This document shows positions 11,284 to 21,421 of a DNA stretch of 64,000 nt, piece by piece; positions within the stretch are counted from its first letter, which is position 1; every line of letters starts with the position of its first letter. The translations under genes were made by a program, and so were the position numbers. This DNA comes from Lepturacanthus savala (Eukaryota; Chordata; Actinopteri; Scombriformes; Trichiuridae), in contig CM060484.1 in the NCBI GenBank assembly GCA_030544235.1, positions 20,146,031-20,210,030 on the forward strand. Reading direction: 5' to 3'. The notes under the pieces were generated by a model, which made no database searches, was not told the origin of the DNA, and saw nothing but the letters and a program-made list of their open reading frames with translations.

Positions 11284-13539
11284 CTAACACTCGGTGCTCT
11301 GCGTCCCAGAGTCCGACGTGTACGTGCTGGTCTTCTTGGAGTACTTCAGCGCGCTGAAGGACACCCGCATCCTCTCCACAGTCCTCTCGCTCCTGCACAG
11401 GAACGTGTTCCTCACGTGGTCCCTGAAGTCCTCCGAGATGAAGTAGTAGACGAAGGGGTCGATGCAGCTGTTGAGGCTGGCCAGGCACAGCGTGGTGATG
11501 TAGAAGCCGTACAGGTTGTTGTCGGCCTGGCCCAGCAGGAGGCCGTAGTGCACCAGCAGCATCACGTTGCTGGGGGCGAAGCACACCACGAACATCACCA
11601 GCACCGTGACGATCAGCACCACGGCCTTCCGCCGCTTCTTGGCGATGGCGGGGTCCGTCATGCTTCTCCTGAGGGCTCGCAGCATGAGGCAGTAGGAGAC
11701 AACGCAAACCGCGGTGGGGACGAGGAACCCGACGGTCCCCATCGTCAGGAAGTAGCCGGCGGCCATTTTCTTCTGACTGGGCTTGGTGACGTCATGGCAG
11801 GTGAGGATCTGAGGGTTCATGTTGGTGACCTGGACCTGTTGCTCGTAGAGGTACAGCGGGACAGTGACGAGCCAGACAGCCGCCCATATGGCCACGGAGA
11901 CGCCAATGGCGACCGAGTTGTGCACCTGCTGCTGGGCCAGCGGGTGGACCACGGCCCAGTAGCGCTGGACGCTGATGCAGGCGATGAAGGCAACGGAGCA
12001 GTACATGTTCCCGTAGAAAAACGCCACCAGCACCTTGCACAGGCCCTCGCCGTAGATCCAGTTGTTGCCGTTGAAGTGGTAGGCGATCTTTAGCGGCACC
12101 CACACGATGAAGAGCAGGTCAGCCAGGGCCAGGTTGGCCATGAAGATGGAGGACGGGTGCTTGCTCTTGGTCCTGAAGAGGAAGACCCAGATGGCCATGG
12201 CGTTGGTGGGGAGCCCCACGGCGAACACAATGATGTAGACGATCGGGAGGAAGACGGTCGTCAGGTAGCTGCTCAGGACTTTTCTGGCTTGAGCGTTGAT
12301 GTCGACACCATCTTTGGTTTCTGTGCCTGTGAAGCCTTTAGAGTCTGTGAAGTTACAACATGCGAAAAGCAGAAGAAGAAGCTGAGCAGCTGCAGGTTGG
12401 GAAGAAGTACTCAGATCCTTTATTTAGGTAAAGGTAAGTACATGAGTACTAGGAGCTCAATATAGTTAAAAGTATTTAAGGTACATAAATACAGCCCTGG
12501 AAAAAAAATAAGAGACTACTGCATTTTTTTTAATCAGCATCTCTACATCTATTCCAGCCATTCCATTCTAGAATCTGTTTAATTCCAACAATGGTAAAGA
12601 CTTGTGGAGAGCATGTCAAGACACATAAAAGATATGATTAAAATAGGGTTATTGCATCAAATATTTATTTCTGAACTGAGTGTAAACATTAGTATTATGT
12701 TTTAAAATTAATTTGAGGTTGTTTCTGTGCATTGTTTGCAGTCTGAAAACATCACATCTTTTTTGTTATTTTGACCATTTGTCATTTTCATTTGGAATTT
12801 GGGGGAAATGTCAGTAGTTTATAGAAAACAAAAATGTACCAGATAGTTTTAACCCTTTTAATTAAAAAAAAAAATTAACACATGCTATCAACATTTTTTT
12901 ATATATAGCTGGATTATAAATTTAATATTTATCATCCCTTTTTGGTTAAAAAAAAAAAATAAAAATAGTGATTTTGTAAAAAAAAAAAATTAAACCATAT
13001 CCATGTGAAATATGAGCGACTCCACCCTGATGTTTGTTGTATTTTAAAAGTTTCTTATGTTACCCATTGAGTCAAATCTGAAAATTACTAAAGCTTCAGA
13101 TGAATGTGAATATAAAGTGAAACATAACGTAAGATCACCTGTAAGTCCAGAATGTATATAAATATAGATACAAAAAATGACATCTACTATAACTTAACTA
13201 AATCTGATATTGAAATGTGGACTTCGAGCCTGTTTCCTACTTGTTATTCTGAGCTGAGTCAGCAGCAACATTAGAGCGCAATTTACATCTCGTTTACTGG
13301 TATCACACTGAATCTTTTCCAACAAAGGAAAACAAAACTGAAACACCTGACTAACAGCAGCTGTGTCGCTATATTCTATCATTCGGATTTAACATCAACC
13401 TGAGCTGGAAGTTTTTCGCGCTGTAATAGAACAAAAGCAGCACCATCGTCTTACCTCTCTGACAAACACCTGGAGAGATGCAGCACAACAACAGCAGCAG
13501 CAGCAGCTGCAGGTGAAACCCACGCGTCTTTACACTCAT
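11284..13539 (-). CDS. f2rl1: Protease-activated receptor 2-like GPCR, copy B (exons 13539-13455 and 12344-11284)
   Basis: Second tandem PAR2-type receptor, 381 residues after joining the exons (intron 12345-13454, phase 1). The main exon reads upstream past any Met in frame, and the splice site TTCACAG|ACTCT gives Asp29 with exon 1's last G. After the signal peptide the N-terminus is CQRDSKGFTGTETKDG. The usual PAR2 order SKGR|S is replaced by SKG-F-T, so the aligned P1 Arg is missing; possible cuts are after K31 or after the Arg of CQR. I see no N-glycosylation sequon in this N-terminus. Membrane landmarks are intact: C131 and C211 for the disulfide, CHDV (211-214), SVQRY (R156), DPFVYYF in helix 7 and the tail SEDFRDHVRNTFLCRSERTVERMRVSFS, which is near-identical to copy A. 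It is therefore a real receptor with a diverged activating end, not a pseudogene. Confidence 0.9.
12345..13454 (-). other. Intron of PAR2-like copy B, with dispersed repeats
   Basis: 1,110 bases with GTAAGA donor and TTCACAG acceptor. About 12403-12480 carries an AAGTACTCAGATCC-type repeat and about 12493-12760 a repeat starting CTGGAAAAAAAATAAGAGAC. The same two blocks recur together at about 46320-46970. The rest is A/T-rich. Confidence 0.7.
13455..13539 (-). CDS. f2rl1: Exon 1 of PAR2-like copy B (signal peptide)
   Basis: ATG at 13539-13537 gives MSVKTRGFHLQ, a run of seven Leu, then CCISPGVCQR: 28 codons plus one base before G|GTAAGA. An in-frame ATG pair also lies upstream at 13641-13636, but starting there would put about 34 extra, partly charged residues ahead of the hydrophobic core. 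The inner ATG is therefore preferred. Confidence 0.82.
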
Positions 13540-13663
13540 AACTGAAACAGGGACAGAAAATAAGGAGCCGAGCGTTAAAAAAGTCCGCGGGTGCAACAGC
13601 GTCGCTTCTCTCTGCGGATGTTTAAGCGATTCTCTCATCAAATAGACGCTGCGGGCACCTGCC

Positions 13664-13671
13664 TGACGTCA
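13664..13671. promoter_or_regulatory. Palindromic CRE (TGACGTCA) upstream of PAR2-like copy B
   Basis: Perfect TGACGTCA 125 bases upstream of the chosen ATG, directly preceded by ACCTGCC. Position and flank resemble the site of copy A (128 bases upstream), suggesting duplicated promoters. Confidence 0.55.
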
Positions 13672-14258
13672 CTGCGTCAGCTGACCGCGTCCAACCAATA
13701 GACGTACGCGCCTCAGGTGATTTTATTCGGTGTCTGTCTGACGCTATGCGGAAAACTTCAGAACTTTCTCAATGATTTCTGTGACTCTGTGATAGTCAAG
13801 AGGTGATATTATGTGAGTAAATTAACAGCAATGTGAATCAATTAAAGGCTACAGTTTATATTTGTTGGACTTAGCGATGATTTCACTTCTATCAGTTACT
13901 CGATTACAACTGAAGTTCTACTCAGCTGAAATTAAGTAACAATGTAGTAAAACGAGCTACCCATGGACATCCTTATAATAAATAAATAATACTAATAAAC
14001 AGTTTTGGAAAGTACCCAAGTAATTTGTAAATAAGTCATTTTTTTCTATTTTATTGCAACCATGTGCTGAAATCATTTAAGTTTATTTTTCCTCATTAAT
14101 GTACACACACACAGCAGCCCAAATTGACAGAAAAACACGAAATTGTTGATTTTTTTGTGCAGATTTATTTTAAAGAAGAAAACAAATATCACACAGCCTT
14201 AATACTTATGGTCGTGTGATATTATTTCAGTTTTTCTTTTTTAATAAATCAATAAATA

Positions 14259-14280
14259 TCAAATGGCTGACCCACTGTAT

Positions 14281-14311
<31 letters not shown>

Positions 14312-15410
14312 CATATACATATACATACACACACACACACTCACCGACCACTTTATTAGGTACACCATGCCAGTAACGGGTTGGACCCCCTTTTGCCTTC
14401 AGAACTGCCTCAATTCTTCGTGGCATAGATTCAACAAGGTGCTGGAAGCATTCCTCAGAGAGTTTGGTCCATATTGACATGATGGCATCGCACAGTTGGT
14501 GCAGATTTGTCGGCTGCACATCCATGATGCGAATCTCCCGTTCCACCACATCCCAAAGATGCTCTATTGGATTGAGATCTGGTGACTGTGGAGCCCATTT
14601 GAGTACAGTGAACTCATTGTCATGTTCAAGAAACCAGTCTGAGATGATTCCAGCTTTATGACATGGCGCATTATCCTGCTGAAAGTAGCCATCAGAAGTT
14701 GGGTACATTGTGGTCATAAAGGGATGGACATGGTCAGCAACAATACTCAGGTAGGCTGTGGTGTTGCAACGATGCTCAATTGGTACCAAGGGGCCCAAAG
14801 AGTGCCAAGAAAATATTCCCCACACCATTACACCACCACCACCAGCCTGAACCGTTGATACAAGGCAGGATGGATCCATGCTTTCATGTTGTTGACGCCA
14901 AATTCTGACCCTACCATCCGAATGTCGCAGCAGAAATCGAGACTCATCAGACCAGGCAACGTTTTTCCAATCTTCTATTGTCCAATTTCGATGAGCTTGT
15001 GCAAATTGTAGCCTCAGTTTCCTGTTCTTAGCTGAAAGGAGTGTCACCCGGCGTGGTCTTCTGCTGCTGTAGCCCATCTGCCTCAAAGTTGGACATACTG
15101 TGCGTTCAGAGATGCTCTTCTGCCTACCTTGGTTGTAACGGGTGGTTATTTGAGTCACTGTTGCCTTTCTATCAGCTCGAACCAGTCTGGCCATTCTCCT
15201 CTGACCTCTGGCATCAACAAGGCATTTCCGCCCACAGAACTGCCGCTCACTGGATATTTTTTCTTTTTCGGACCATTCTCTGTAAACCCTAGAGATGGTT
15301 GTGCGTGAAAATCCCAGTAGATCAGCAGTTTCTGAAATACTCAGACCAGCCCTTCTGGCAGCAACAACCATGCCACGTTCAAAGTCACTCAAATCACCTT
15401 TCTTCCCCAT
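14259..15410 (-). CDS. Tc1/mariner transposase, uninterrupted ORF
   Basis: Cut-and-paste transposase of 383 codons. ATG at 15410 opens MGKKGDLSDFERG. A helix-turn-helix follows at about residues 22-46 (ISETADLLGFSRTTISRVYR), then a second DNA-binding part. The catalytic triad is D155 in WSDESRF, D246 in QQDNAPCH and E283 in SPDLNPIEHLW. I count 36 residues between D246 and E283, more than the usual 34 of Tc1. No stop or frameshift interrupts it. The family-like part ends near residue 357 (HGVPNKVVGE, encoded by the terminal repeat). The last 26 or so residues are translated flanking CA/TA microsatellite, so the host flank supplies the stop. Whether it is active cannot be judged by eye. Confidence 0.9.
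14281..14340. repeat. CA/TA compound microsatellite at left transposon edge
   Basis: CA units, then TA units, then mixed CATA and CA units running into the left terminal repeat of the transposon. Confidence 0.85.
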
Positions 15411-15551
15411 ACTGATGCTCGGTTTGAACTGCAGGAGATTGTCTTGACCATGTCTACATGCCTAAATGCACTGAGTTGCCGCCATGTGATTGGCTGATTA
15501 GAAATTAAGTGTTAACAAGCAGTTGGACAGGTGTACCTAATAAAGTGGCCA

Positions 15552-15554
<3 letters not shown>
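14338..15554 (-). mobile_element. Full-length Tc1/mariner-type transposon
   Basis: About 1.2 kb bounded by short inverted repeats that share a perfect 19-base core CCACTTTATTAGGTACACC (14348-14366, and inverted at 15530-15548). The outermost bases are CACT at both ends. On the right it is followed directly by TA, the Tc1 target, and a long TA run. On the left a CA run merges with the end so the TA is blurred. One long ORF fills the interior. Open frame and matched ends suggest a fairly recent insertion in the DNA between PAR2-like copy B and PAR1. Confidence 0.9.

Positions 15555-15606
<52 letters not shown>
15555..15606. repeat. (TA)n microsatellite at right transposon edge
   Basis: About 26 TA units directly after the transposon end, probably grown from or targeted as its TA insertion site. 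Confidence 0.92.
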
Positions 15607-15608
<2 letters not shown>

Positions 15609-16939
15609 AACTTATACTGATGTTCCATAATTCATAATGTAATTATATTATGTATAATAATAATAATATATGCCAGAGGGACAAAACTACAGATACAAGT
15701 TCTTGAACTTTAAACATTTCTCAATCTGTACTTCTACTCCAGTAAAGATTCAGAATACATCTTATTTAATAAATTGACCATTTATAAATTAATATTGACC
15801 ATAACAAATAATTATCAACTAAAACAGATTTGTAAAAGTAAAATAATGTGAGAGCTGCATCAGACCAGCAGGAGGCAGCATTACATAAAAAAGGGATGTG
15901 TGTGATCACATAACTGCTGCTTGTTCTGTATTTCACTATCAGTGATACTTAATCAAAACATCACAAAAATCATTTTAAAAGTGGTTTATATTTTAAGAAA
16001 GTACAAAGTAAGACACAACTGTAAGCTTTTCACAGGTGAAACATACAGAAATTGCATTAAAATATGCATTTTAGTATTTGTATATACACATGAAAATTAA
16101 AAATAAAAGTTTGACAAAATAGTAAGTCCTGCACTTTCACTTGCAGCTTATACACTAACCACACTACATATACAGTGCAAACATGCAACAGAATTTGTTC
16201 ATAGTATCAAATGTTCCACAGAATTCTTATCTAGTTTCAAACTTCCTTCCCTGTTTTTAACTTCACTTTTCACTCAAATGGACATGCCTGTTACTTCACA
16301 GTTTCTGCTATGAAACAATTTTTCATGTTTTCCCTTTATTTTCTCTTCCACTTATTCTACTTATGACATAAAAACAAAGACTCGAGGCTCTGTGCTCTTT
16401 AATATCATAATGAATATATTTTGCTATATATATTGCTATAGTTTCAGTTGGTGCTGGCTGATATGGACTAAATCAAATATTAGGATATTTTTGATCAAAT
16501 ATTTAATAATAATCTTTATTTGTCCAGCACCTTGCATACATTAAATGCAGCTCCAAGGACTTTACAGTATATCACATAATACATATAAAAAAAACAATAA
16601 AAAAGCATAAAACGAGTTATGAAAAATATATGAAGATATATATCGATATCAAGACAATACTGCAGGATACTTTCACTAAATATACACAATAAGACTGTTG
16701 ATAAATAAGCATCAATAATGTGGATATTATGAGTAGGTGGGTAATACTAGACATTCTGTAGGTTCAGGAAATCAACTCAGTTCCTGAACTGCAGCTTTTA
16801 AAAACAGAAAAAAACAACACTTTACACTATATCCTATTACAAATTCAAAAATCTAAGACAAGATCTAATCTCATATGAGAATACTGATATAATATGAATT
16901 TATTGTCCAGCTCCACTTAAGTCAGTTTATTCACGTCTA
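15607..16939. other. Non-coding DNA 3' of the PAR1-like gene
   Basis: AT-rich, no coding signal. Minus-strand AATAAA hexamers at 16904-16899 and 16520-16515 are possible poly(A) signals for the PAR1-like transcript, so part of this is likely 3' UTR. Confidence 0.45.
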
Positions 16940-19900
16940 TTACACCAGCAGCTTCTTGTATTGGCTGCTCAGTTCTTCTTTAGCCGCTGACGTGTTTGTG
17001 CAGGTGGTTTCCATGCGGCTGGGTTTCAGGATGGTCCTGGCGCTGGACCTGCACGAGTTCGACGAAGAATGGCTGCCGCCGCCACTGCTGCTGCTCACCT
17101 CCGTGATCTTCTGACACCTCAGTGCCATGGAGAGCTGCTTCTGACACTGGGACGAGCCAAAGTAGTAGACCAGTGGGTCCAGGAGGCAGTTCAGGCTGCC
17201 CAGGCACAGGAAGACCAGGTAGAGGGCATAGGACCCGTCGGGCGCCTCGTCGCTCGCCTGCACGCCATCGTTGAACTGCAGGTAGTGGGCCAAAAGCAGC
17301 AGGTTGGTGGGCGTGAAGCACAGCAGGAACATCACCAGCACGGTCAGGGCCATCACCACCGCCCTGGTCCGCCGCCGGGAGCGTCCGGGGATGCCGCGCG
17401 GGACCCTGCTCAGAGACCAGATCACCCTGGTGTAGGAGACCACGATGACCAGTAGTGGTAGCAGGAAGAGGAGGCAGCAGAGCACTGTGAAGTAGATCCG
17501 GTAGTTCCAGATCAGCTTGTCGGAAAGCTGGACGTCGTGGCAGGTGGTGATGTTCAGCTCTGTCAGCCGAGCCGTCTGCTCCGAGACCACCAGCGGCACC
17601 GAGCCGGCGAAGGACAGGATCCACATGGTGACGCAGGCGGCCACGGCGTTCTGGGGCCTCCTCCAGGACAGGGAGTCGATGGGGTAGACGACGGCGAGGA
17701 GCCGGTCCACGCTGATGCAGGCGATGAGCAGGACGGAGCAGTACATGTTCCAGTAGAACGCCATGGTGACAACGCGGCACATGGCGGTGCCGAACACCCA
17801 GTCGTTGCCGCCGAAGTGGTAGGAGATCTTGAAGGGGAGCAGCAGGGCGAACAGCAGGTCGGCGCAGGCCAGGTTCAGCATGTAGATCGCCGCCGGCTTC
17901 TTGGGCCGGATCCGGCGGGCGAAGGCGAGCACAGCGCAGACGTTGATGGGGATGCTGACCACGCACACCACTGTGTAGAAGGACGGGATGAGAATGGTGG
18001 ACACAGGGCCGGTGAGGAACAGCAGCGCCTGCTCTGAGATGTACCGCATCCTCACCGTCGTCACATTACGAGGTCGCAAAACCATAGAGTTGTTGGAGTT
18101 GTTAGAGCTATTAGAGCTCTCAGTGTCCTGCGTGACTTCATGGGAATCATAACTTGGCACATCGAACGGTTCGTCTGTGATGCTTTTGTCAAACCAGGTG
18201 AAGGTTCTGCCAAACATACTGTCTGCAGGGAGGAGACAACACAGGTTTTGATTTAAAGGTCTCAAACTATTAATATAATCATTCATTTACAGATCAATAA
18301 AACAACGATTCTGATTATCTTTAAATGTGTTGCCAGTTCCAGTTTGAGAATATTTCCATTTTTTCTTCTGTCATGGTAAACTGATTGTTTTGCATTTATA
18401 CTACAGAAATTTAGCGTCACATTTAGAAATGTCCTTATTTTTGAAAGAAAAGCATTTTTTTTCCAATGAAGATAACTTCAAAACTTCAAAACTAAGATCA
18501 CTCCAGTGTTCTAATGGAACAATGCGTTTACTCATTGCATCAGAAGGCTGATGGATGATGCTATCATGTTAGCACAGCTGAAAACAGTTTAGCTGGTTAG
18601 AGAAGCTAGAAAACTGACCTTCCTTTGACGAAAGCAAATTTTGAAGGAAAAAAACTATTATTTCAAATACAAATCATTATTTCTAACCTTCTTAATATAT
18701 GGACTATATTTTCTATTAATTTTACAACTCATGGTGGTAAATTAAAGTGTGAATTTTCATGGAAAACACAAAATTGTCTGGGTGACCCCAAACTTTTGAA
18801 CAGTAAATATATGTAAATATCTGACAAAACAAGTCATTTAAATATATTAAAGGGATATTTTGGTATTTTGTTGACATTTAGCATAATTTCTATGCTCCTG
18901 TCATGTATCTGAAGCATAGAGACATAATTTCACTGTAGGGCTGCAACTAACAACTATGATAGTTGATTAGTATATTGACTTTTGAAAGTAATCGATTAGT
19001 TGTTTGGTTCATAAAATGGTGATGATTTTTGAAGGTTTACTTGATGTAATGGATGTTTTTAGATATTATATAGATCAGTAGCTGATTTGACAAAGTTTGC
19101 CCTACTTATTTTCACCATGTTGCAAACTCTATGTACCTTGTTAGTGATTAGGGCTGCAACTAACAACTATTTTGATGATTGATTAATTGATTAGTTGTTT
19201 GAAATGGTGTAATATGTCAGTTACTGTTTCCCAAAGCTGATGATTTAACCTAAAATGCCTTTTTTTGTCCAGACCAACTGTCCACAACCCAAAGATCATC
19301 AGTTTACTATCGTAGAGACTAAAGAAACAGAAAATAATCAGATTTGAAAAACTGGAACCAGAGAATTTGGACATTTTCTTCTTAAAAATGACTCAAATCG
19401 ATTAAATGATTATCAAAATAGTTGGTGATTAATGTAAATAGTTGACAAGTAATTGATTAATCGACTAATTGTTGCAGCTCTATTTCAATGATCCTCCAGT
19501 ATTAAGCTTTGTAGCAGTTTTCAGTATAATGTTAGGTAGATTTAGCAGCAGTTTCCCAAACATGAAGATCATGTTTAATCTGTCTTGTCATGTTCAAACC
19601 AGAGTAAGCTTTGTTCAGGAACTACTTTTCAGACCACAGTACAGCTCCAGTAAATCAGTAAAATTATGCTTCAGATACATGAACGAGAGAAAATAAGTCT
19701 GAATGTCCAAAATACAGAACTATCTGTTTAATCTGGGCTGAGGAAAAGGGGAAGTTTTTACTAATTTTTGACAGGTTATAAGACCTAATGATTCATTGAT
19801 TATTCATTATTAAATAAATATAAATTGCAGTCCTAAATCAATAACAGAGAAATAAAAAAGTATTAGTAGCAGCAACTATTAGAAATAGAAAATAGTGGAT

Positions 19901-20844
19901 ATCAAAAATCCTCTGGTTCAGCTTTTTAAATGAGACAATTATTAGTTTGTCTGTATTTTATAGAACTTTATGTTAACTTTTATACTTTTGGCTGAGAAAA
20001 ACCAGACATGTAGGCTCAGGGAGGCTGTGACTGTCTACTTTCAGATTTGTTTTGATAATCTTTCAAAGACTAAACAAGCGGTTCTAAATTTGGGGTCCTG
20101 TGACCATCAGGAGTCCAGCTACAAACAAGAGGACTATTTTAATTTCATAATTATTTCTTTGACTAGAAGATATTCCAATAAAAGATCGTATAAAAGTAAC
20201 TGTTCCTTTCATAGACTTCGTTTCTCAAGGTGGCTTTGTCTGTAAAACACATTACAACTACAAGTAATTCAAAGCTTTACAGAAACAAAAGAGTTATTAA
20301 AAACTTAAATTGTTAACCTGGACTGTTCTGGAATAATTAAATATCAGACGGGGGAAGGATTCTTGACACTAAAACAGGCTGAGAATCATTGGACTATTCG
20401 ATTAATCACAGGCTGATAGAAAGTTCATTATTTGCAGAACTTTATACAACAACAACCCCTCGACGTCATCAATTCAACCCTCCATAATATATCAAATTAT
20501 AAATAAAATATGACAAAAAAAGTGAAGAAATTCTTATTTCGGAAGATAAAAACAGACCATGATTGTTTTTTTCTTTCAAAATAAAAACTTATTTTTGAAG
20601 AAAGTATCGATTAATTAATTAATATATGTAAATTATATCATATACATTTTCTATCACGGTTTATGAATATACAACATGAACATTTTGCAGAAAGATGCGT
20701 CTAAAATGCAGTTTTACAGAGTTTCCAGCGTGAAGCAGCGTCTCATGTCGAGCTATAGAAAAGTGAAGGGTTCTTACGGTTTCTTGCAGCAGCACCGAGC
20801 AGGAAACTCATCAGCAATAACAGCGTCACTTTAGGAAAAAACAT
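16940..20844 (-). CDS. f2r: Protease-activated receptor 1-like GPCR (exons 20844-20778 and 18222-16940)
   Basis: Receptor of the thrombin-receptor (PAR1) type, 449 residues after joining the two exons across a phase-1 intron; human PAR1 has 425. After the signal peptide the N-terminus reads SMFGR28 then TFTWFDKSITDEPFDVP. The acidic DEPFD stretch resembles the hirudin-like thrombin-binding segment of PAR1. An Asn/Ser-rich spacer with sequons (SNSSNNSNNS, N75VTT) leads to helix 1 near residue 95. Landmarks are YMLNLACADLLFALLLPFKI in helix 2, C171 and C250, CHDV (250-253) after LNITT, SVDR (R196) with LAVVYPIDSLSW, and DPLVYYFGSSQCQ in helix 7. The long Ser-rich tail ends QYKKLLV, like the YKKLLT end of mammalian PAR1. 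These make PAR1 clearly the best match among PARs. Confidence 0.92.
18402..18807. repeat. MITE with CCGTTCAAAAGTTTGGGGTCAC-type ends (inverted orientation end clear), copy
   Basis: The right end GTGACCCCAAACTTTTGAACAGTA matches inverted ends at 35164-35433 and 59335-59795. The left end is degenerate. Interior blocks, such as TTTTGAAAGAAAAG followed by AATGAAGATAACTT, are shared with 35164-35433. Confidence 0.65.
19149..19482. repeat. MITE with GGGCTGCAACTAA termini, copy 2
   Basis: Begins TAGGGCTGCAACTAACAAC and ends CTAATTGTTGCAGCTCTA. The interior is collinear with 10532-10885. A left-end fragment of the same family lies just upstream at about 18936-19040, so this intron took two insertions. 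Confidence 0.75.
20778..20844 (-). CDS. f2r: Exon 1 of PAR1-like gene (signal peptide)
   Basis: ATG at 20844-20842 gives MFFPKVTLLLLMSFLLGAAARN, 22 codons plus one base, before C|GTAAGAA. Joining to CTGCAG|ACAGT at 18222 gives CAC (His23) and keeps the frame of the main exon. It is a typical signal peptide with a likely cut after AAA. Confidence 0.85.
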
Positions 20845-21048
20845 GTTGGAAAAACGAAACTTTAAACACCAAAAGATAAAATAAAGCCGCTAGAATCCGC
20901 CGCTGCGTCTGTCTCCTGTTTCTCAGGATCTGTGGCTGCGGCTCATCAGGACCAGTAAAGTGTTTGTGGTCCGCCCACAGTCCGGAGGGTCCGGACCGGA
21001 CTCTCAGACCCGCACCAATCAGCTGCCGCACAGCAGATTCCTCTGGTC

Positions 21049-21056
21049 TGACGTCA
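21049..21056. promoter_or_regulatory. Palindromic CRE (TGACGTCA) upstream of PAR1-like gene
   Basis: Perfect TGACGTCA 205 bases upstream of the ATG, beside a CG-rich alternating stretch (about 21069-21087). It is the third such site in front of a minus-strand PAR gene in this window. Confidence 0.5.
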
Positions 21057-21377
21057 CCTTCCGTCTCACGCGCGCGCGCACGCGCACATATTAATATTCT
21101 GCAGTGAAGGAATCGCGAGCTGTCGCTGTGTCACTGACACAAATTATCACATCATTTCCCGCCAAGAACATTCCAGTCACCTGATGTGACTGATGAAGCT
21201 CATGGATTCATTAGAGAAACTAGAGCACAATGAAATATTCAACACAAAAAACTATTAAAGGGGCTTTTTTAATTTGTTCCAGAAAAAAAACTTTTGCCTT
21301 TGATCTCAAAATTGTGATATTAAAGTCGGAATCCTGACGTTTTTTCTGGAGTGAATAAAAACAATTTGTACCTCTCA

Positions 21378-21380
<3 letters not shown>

Positions 21381-21420
<40 letters not shown>
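21381..21420. repeat. (GT)n microsatellite
   Basis: About 20 uninterrupted GT units. Confidence 0.95.

Positions 21421-21421
<1 letters not shown>

Larger units (their letters stand above)
18223..20777 (-). other. Intron of the PAR1-like gene, rich in MITEs
   Basis: 2,555 bases. It contains a copy of the GTTCAAAAGTTTGGGG-type MITE (about 18402-18807), a partial GGGCTGCAACTAA MITE (about 18936-19040) and a full one (19149-19482). No exon-like sequence is seen. Confidence 0.75.
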
